Shown here in pieces: positions 4,815 through 6,663 of a stretch of DNA of 6,663 nt. The notes below the pieces were generated by a model that was not told where the DNA came from, made no database searches, and saw only the letters and a list, made by a program, of their open reading frames with translations. This DNA is from Roseburia sp. (GTDB lineage: Bacteria > Bacillota > Clostridia > Lachnospirales > Lachnospiraceae), in assembly GCA_030844625.1 (NCBI GenBank), contig JAUUNJ010000139.1, positions 1-6,663 on the forward strand, given 5' to 3'. The translations under genes were made by a program, and so were the position numbers. The stretch's first letter is position 1. Each line of letters starts with the position of its first letter.

Positions 4815-6214
4815 TGAGACAAAGAAAAGGATATCCTGTGTATCCTCTTACTGTAGCCCAGAAATTTCATTTTTATTATCAGGACTTTTGCCCCAAAAAG
4901 GAAGTTCTTAACATAGGTACCAGCCTGACAGTCGGCGCAGATGTAGATTGGGATGTGCTAAAAGAATCTATTTATAAAGCATATGCAAGATGTGAATCCA
5001 TGAGGCTCCGATTTGCTGCTGATAAAGAAGGAAACTGGTATCAGTATGTTGTAGACAAGGAAGAGCGTGATATTGAATTTGTTGATTTCAGTGATAAAAC
5101 AATGGAGGAAGCTGAAGCCATAATGACACAATGGACACATATTCCATTTAAGCGTCAGGATTCTCCTATGAACCGAATTGTTATGATCAAAACTTCTGAC
5201 GGATATAATGGCGTATATTTCTTAGCAGACCATACAACAATGGATGCCCAGTCCCTGAGCTGCTTTTTAAGAGATATTATTGAGCTTTACTGTAACACAA
5301 TGTACGAAGGTGTTCCTTATCCAAAAGATATGGCTTCTTACATTGAACAGCTTCAGAAGGACCTTGCCTATGAAGCCGGATGTAAAGCCAAAGACAGAGA
5401 TGCTGAATTTTTCCATAAATTAATAGAAGCGTCCGAACCGATTTATAATGGTATTAAAGGTTCCAGACAACTTGATGCAGAAAAGAAAAAAACCGGAAAC
5501 CCTGACATGAGAGCTGCCGTCAATGTATCGGATTCTGTTGATTCCGCTCTGGACATTTTCCACCTTGAGGAAGAGCCGACAAAGAGGCTGATGGATTTTT
5601 GTGAAAAATATCACGTTTCCCTTGCATGTCTTTTGCTTATGGGACTGCGTACATATTTTCAGAAAATGAATGGTAACGATGATGTTTCTATCAATACAGC
5701 CATTGCCAGAAGAGCAACCTTAAAGGAGAAAAAATCCGGCGGAACAAGAATCCACTCTTTTCCATTTCGTACCATTATCTCTGAGGACAAAACGTTTCTT
5801 GAAGCCGTTTATGAAATACGTGACTTACAGAATGAATATTTCCGCCATGCAAATTACGATCCCGTAGCCTACTTTGCATACCGGGGCAAAACATACCACA
5901 ATCAGGGCGGACAGACCTATGAGCCAATGTCCTTAACATATCAGCCCCTGACTTTAAAATCCAATGGATTAGACCAATTGGGAGATATCAAATACAAAAC
6001 AAAATGGTATCCAAATGGTGCCACCACGCAGGCAATGTATCTGACAGTTATGCATCGTCCGGAAGATAACGGGCTGGATTTTAACTTTGAACATCAGGTT
6101 AAAGCAGTGTCTCGAGCGGATTTGGAATACCTGTATTACTACCTTTGCAAAATTATGTTTAAAGGTACCGAAAATCCAAATTTACCAATAGGAGATATTA
6201 TAAAACTAATATAA
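4811..6214 (+). CDS. Stand-alone condensation-domain-type acyltransferase
   Basis: The 467 residues match one NRPS-type condensation domain (usual size about 450) with no adenylation or carrier domain. An opening motif like C1 is YPLTVAQKFHFYY (11-23). The active-site motif is DHTTMDA at 140-146: the catalytic second His of HHxxxDG (His141) and the structural Asp145 are kept, but the first His is Asp and the Gly is Ala. DVSINTAIARR (291-301) and GGTRIHSFPFRT (310-321) fit the C4 and C5 regions, and GLDFNFEHQV near 421-430 fits the C-terminal core. No membrane segment is seen, so it is probably cytosolic. Such enzymes join a carrier-bound acyl or aminoacyl group to an amine or alcohol; alcohol O-acyltransferases and wax ester synthases share the fold. 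The carrier protein gene 16 bases downstream is its likely partner. The acceptor is unknown. Confidence 0.88.
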   Translation: MMRQRKGYPVYPLTVAQKFHFYYQDFCPKKEVLNIGTSLTVGADVDWDVLKESIYKAYARCESMRLRFAADKEGNWYQYVVDKEERDIEFVDFSDKTMEEAEAIMTQWTHIPFKRQDSPMNRIVMIKTSDGYNGVYFLADHTTMDAQSLSCFLRDIIELYCNTMYEGVPYPKDMASYIEQLQKDLAYEAGCKAKDRDAEFFHKLIEASEPIYNGIKGSRQLDAEKKKTGNPDMRAAVNVSDSVDSALDIFHLEEEPTKRLMDFCEKYHVSLACLLLMGLRTYFQKMNGNDDVSINTAIARRATLKEKKSGGTRIHSFPFRTIISEDKTFLEAVYEIRDLQNEYFRHANYDPVAYFAYRGKTYHNQGGQTYEPMSLTYQPLTLKSNGLDQLGDIKYKTKWYPNGATTQAMYLTVMHRPEDNGLDFNFEHQVKAVSRADLEYLYYYLCKIMFKGTENPNLPIGDIIKLI

Positions 6215-6223
6215 GGAAGGGAG
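6214..6223 (+). promoter_or_regulatory. Ribosome binding site of the carrier protein gene
   Basis: AGGAAGGGAG lies 7 bases before the ATG at 6231, directly after the stop codon of the condensation gene. Confidence 0.75.
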
Positions 6224-6230
6224 AATTAAT

Positions 6231-6458
6231 ATGTTTGAAAAATTAGTTGAAATTATTTGTAATTATGTGGAAGTAGACTCATCAGAAATCACTCCGGAAT
6301 CACGTTTTATGGAAGACCTTGGTTTCACATCCTTTGATTTTATGAGCATGCTGGGTCAGCTTGAAGACGAGTTTGATGTTGAAATCAATCAACAGGAAGT
6401 TGCTGACATTCGTACTGTACAGGAAGCTGTGGATTATCTGAAAAAGTTATCCGCATAA
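6231..6458 (+). CDS. Stand-alone acyl/peptidyl carrier protein
   Basis: This 75-residue acidic four-helix protein has the normal carrier protein length. Ser34 in DLGFTSFDFMSM is the predicted attachment site for 4'-phosphopantetheine, which would carry an acyl or aminoacyl thioester. The motif is TSF instead of the DSL of fatty-acid-synthesis AcpP, which points to a dedicated carrier in secondary or cell-envelope metabolism instead of the housekeeping protein. EDEFDVEI (46-53) fits helix III, and the C-terminal helix ends in AVDYLKKLSA. It lies between the condensation enzyme and the adenylate-forming ligase, so the ligase probably loads it and the condensation enzyme unloads it (inference). 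No phosphopantetheinyl transferase gene is seen in the window. Confidence 0.93.
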   Translation: MFEKLVEIICNYVEVDSSEITPESRFMEDLGFTSFDFMSMLGQLEDEFDVEINQQEVADIRTVQEAVDYLKKLSA

Positions 6459-6470
6459 CTTTTAATATAT

Positions 6471-6507
6471 AACCTGTCATTCATCTCTCATGGCTGACAG
6501 GTTTTTT
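6471..6507 (+). terminator. Intrinsic terminator between carrier protein and ligase genes
   Basis: A 9-bp stem pairs AACCTGTCA (6471-6479) with TGACAGGTT (6495-6503), and CAT/ATG pairs shorten the loop. A T-run covers 6502-6507. Only 27 bases separate it from the ligase start, too few for an obvious promoter, so it may act as a partial terminator that lowers ligase expression relative to the carrier protein. Confidence 0.8.
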
Positions 6508-6534
6508 AAAATAAAAAAGAAAGGAATAAATAAT

Positions 6535-6663
6535 ATGCTTTATAGTACAATTCGCGAAATATTAGTACAGGCAGAACAAAATTTTGGTGCAGGTGATGCC
6601 GTTCGCTATAAAATCGGAAAAAATGAAATCGAAGCCAAATCATATACACAATTAAAACAGGAC
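6535..6663 (+). CDS. N-terminus of an AMP-dependent synthetase/ligase (partial)
   Basis: The first 43 residues are present before the window ends. The start is supported by AGAAAGGA at 6518-6525, 9 bases upstream. The pattern MLYSTIREILVQAEQNFG, then DAVRYKIGKNEIEAKSYTQLKQD, matches the N-terminus of the adenylate-forming (ANL) family, where a substrate-independent 'A-YK-...-SY-L' segment precedes the AMP-binding core. These enzymes activate a carboxylic acid as an acyl-AMP and pass it to CoA or to a carrier phosphopantetheine. The catalytic motifs lie beyond the window, so acid specificity cannot be read. Its place after the carrier protein suggests that it loads it. Confidence 0.75.
   Translation, partial: MLYSTIREILVQAEQNFGAGDAVRYKIGKNEIEAKSYTQLKQD

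Noticed and set aside
3861..5614. Minus-strand open frames of 60-72 codons opposite the hydrolase and condensation genes
   Set aside because: They lie opposite well-supported genes and show no recognisable motif.
1..6663. CRISPR arrays, tRNA or rRNA genes, insertion sequences, attachment sites
   Set aside because: No spaced direct repeats, cloverleaf-like segments, transposase frames or flanking target duplications were seen.

Overview
The window looks like chromosomal DNA from a low-GC Gram-positive anaerobe, most likely a Lachnospiraceae-type Clostridia (inference). The grounds are AT-rich DNA, strong AGGAGG-type ribosome binding sites, a perfect CIRCE heat-shock operator, and a one-domain AICAR transformylase instead of the usual two-domain PurH. 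There are no rRNA or tRNA genes, CRISPR arrays, transposases or prophage genes. The DNA carries a chromosomal housekeeping block followed by a small biosynthesis-like operon.

Left part (1-2680). The window opens with what may be the last 14 codons of an IMP cyclohydrolase-like gene, followed by a complete monofunctional AICAR transformylase; together they would supply the last two steps of IMP synthesis. A strong, probably bidirectional terminator separates this from a convergent small heat-shock protein gene (Hsp20). The Hsp20 promoter has its -35 box inside a perfect CIRCE element, so HrcA repression is expected. A two-CBS-domain protein, possibly a nucleotide sensor, reads away from it across a 355-bp AT-rich intergenic region.

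Right part (2671-6663). A TetR-family repressor on the minus strand is divergent from a plus-strand gene series: an SCP2-like lipid-binding domain protein, a membrane-anchored YqkD-like alpha/beta hydrolase, a stand-alone condensation-type acyltransferase, a stand-alone acyl/peptidyl carrier protein and, cut by the window end, the N-terminus of an adenylate-forming ligase. The genes are tightly packed: gaps of 15 and 16 bp plus an ATGA overlap. A perfect 21-bp inverted repeat and a weaker copy centred 44 bp upstream sit in the operon promoter region and are probably TetR operators. A hairpin terminator lies between the carrier protein and the ligase.

The most interesting part is this operon. 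It has the parts of a minimal non-ribosomal-peptide-like or acyl-transfer assembly line split into single-domain proteins: ligase activates, carrier holds, condensation enzyme transfers, hydrolase releases or edits, SCP2 protein binds a lipid. The individual family calls are well supported by motifs; the joint pathway and its product are inference.
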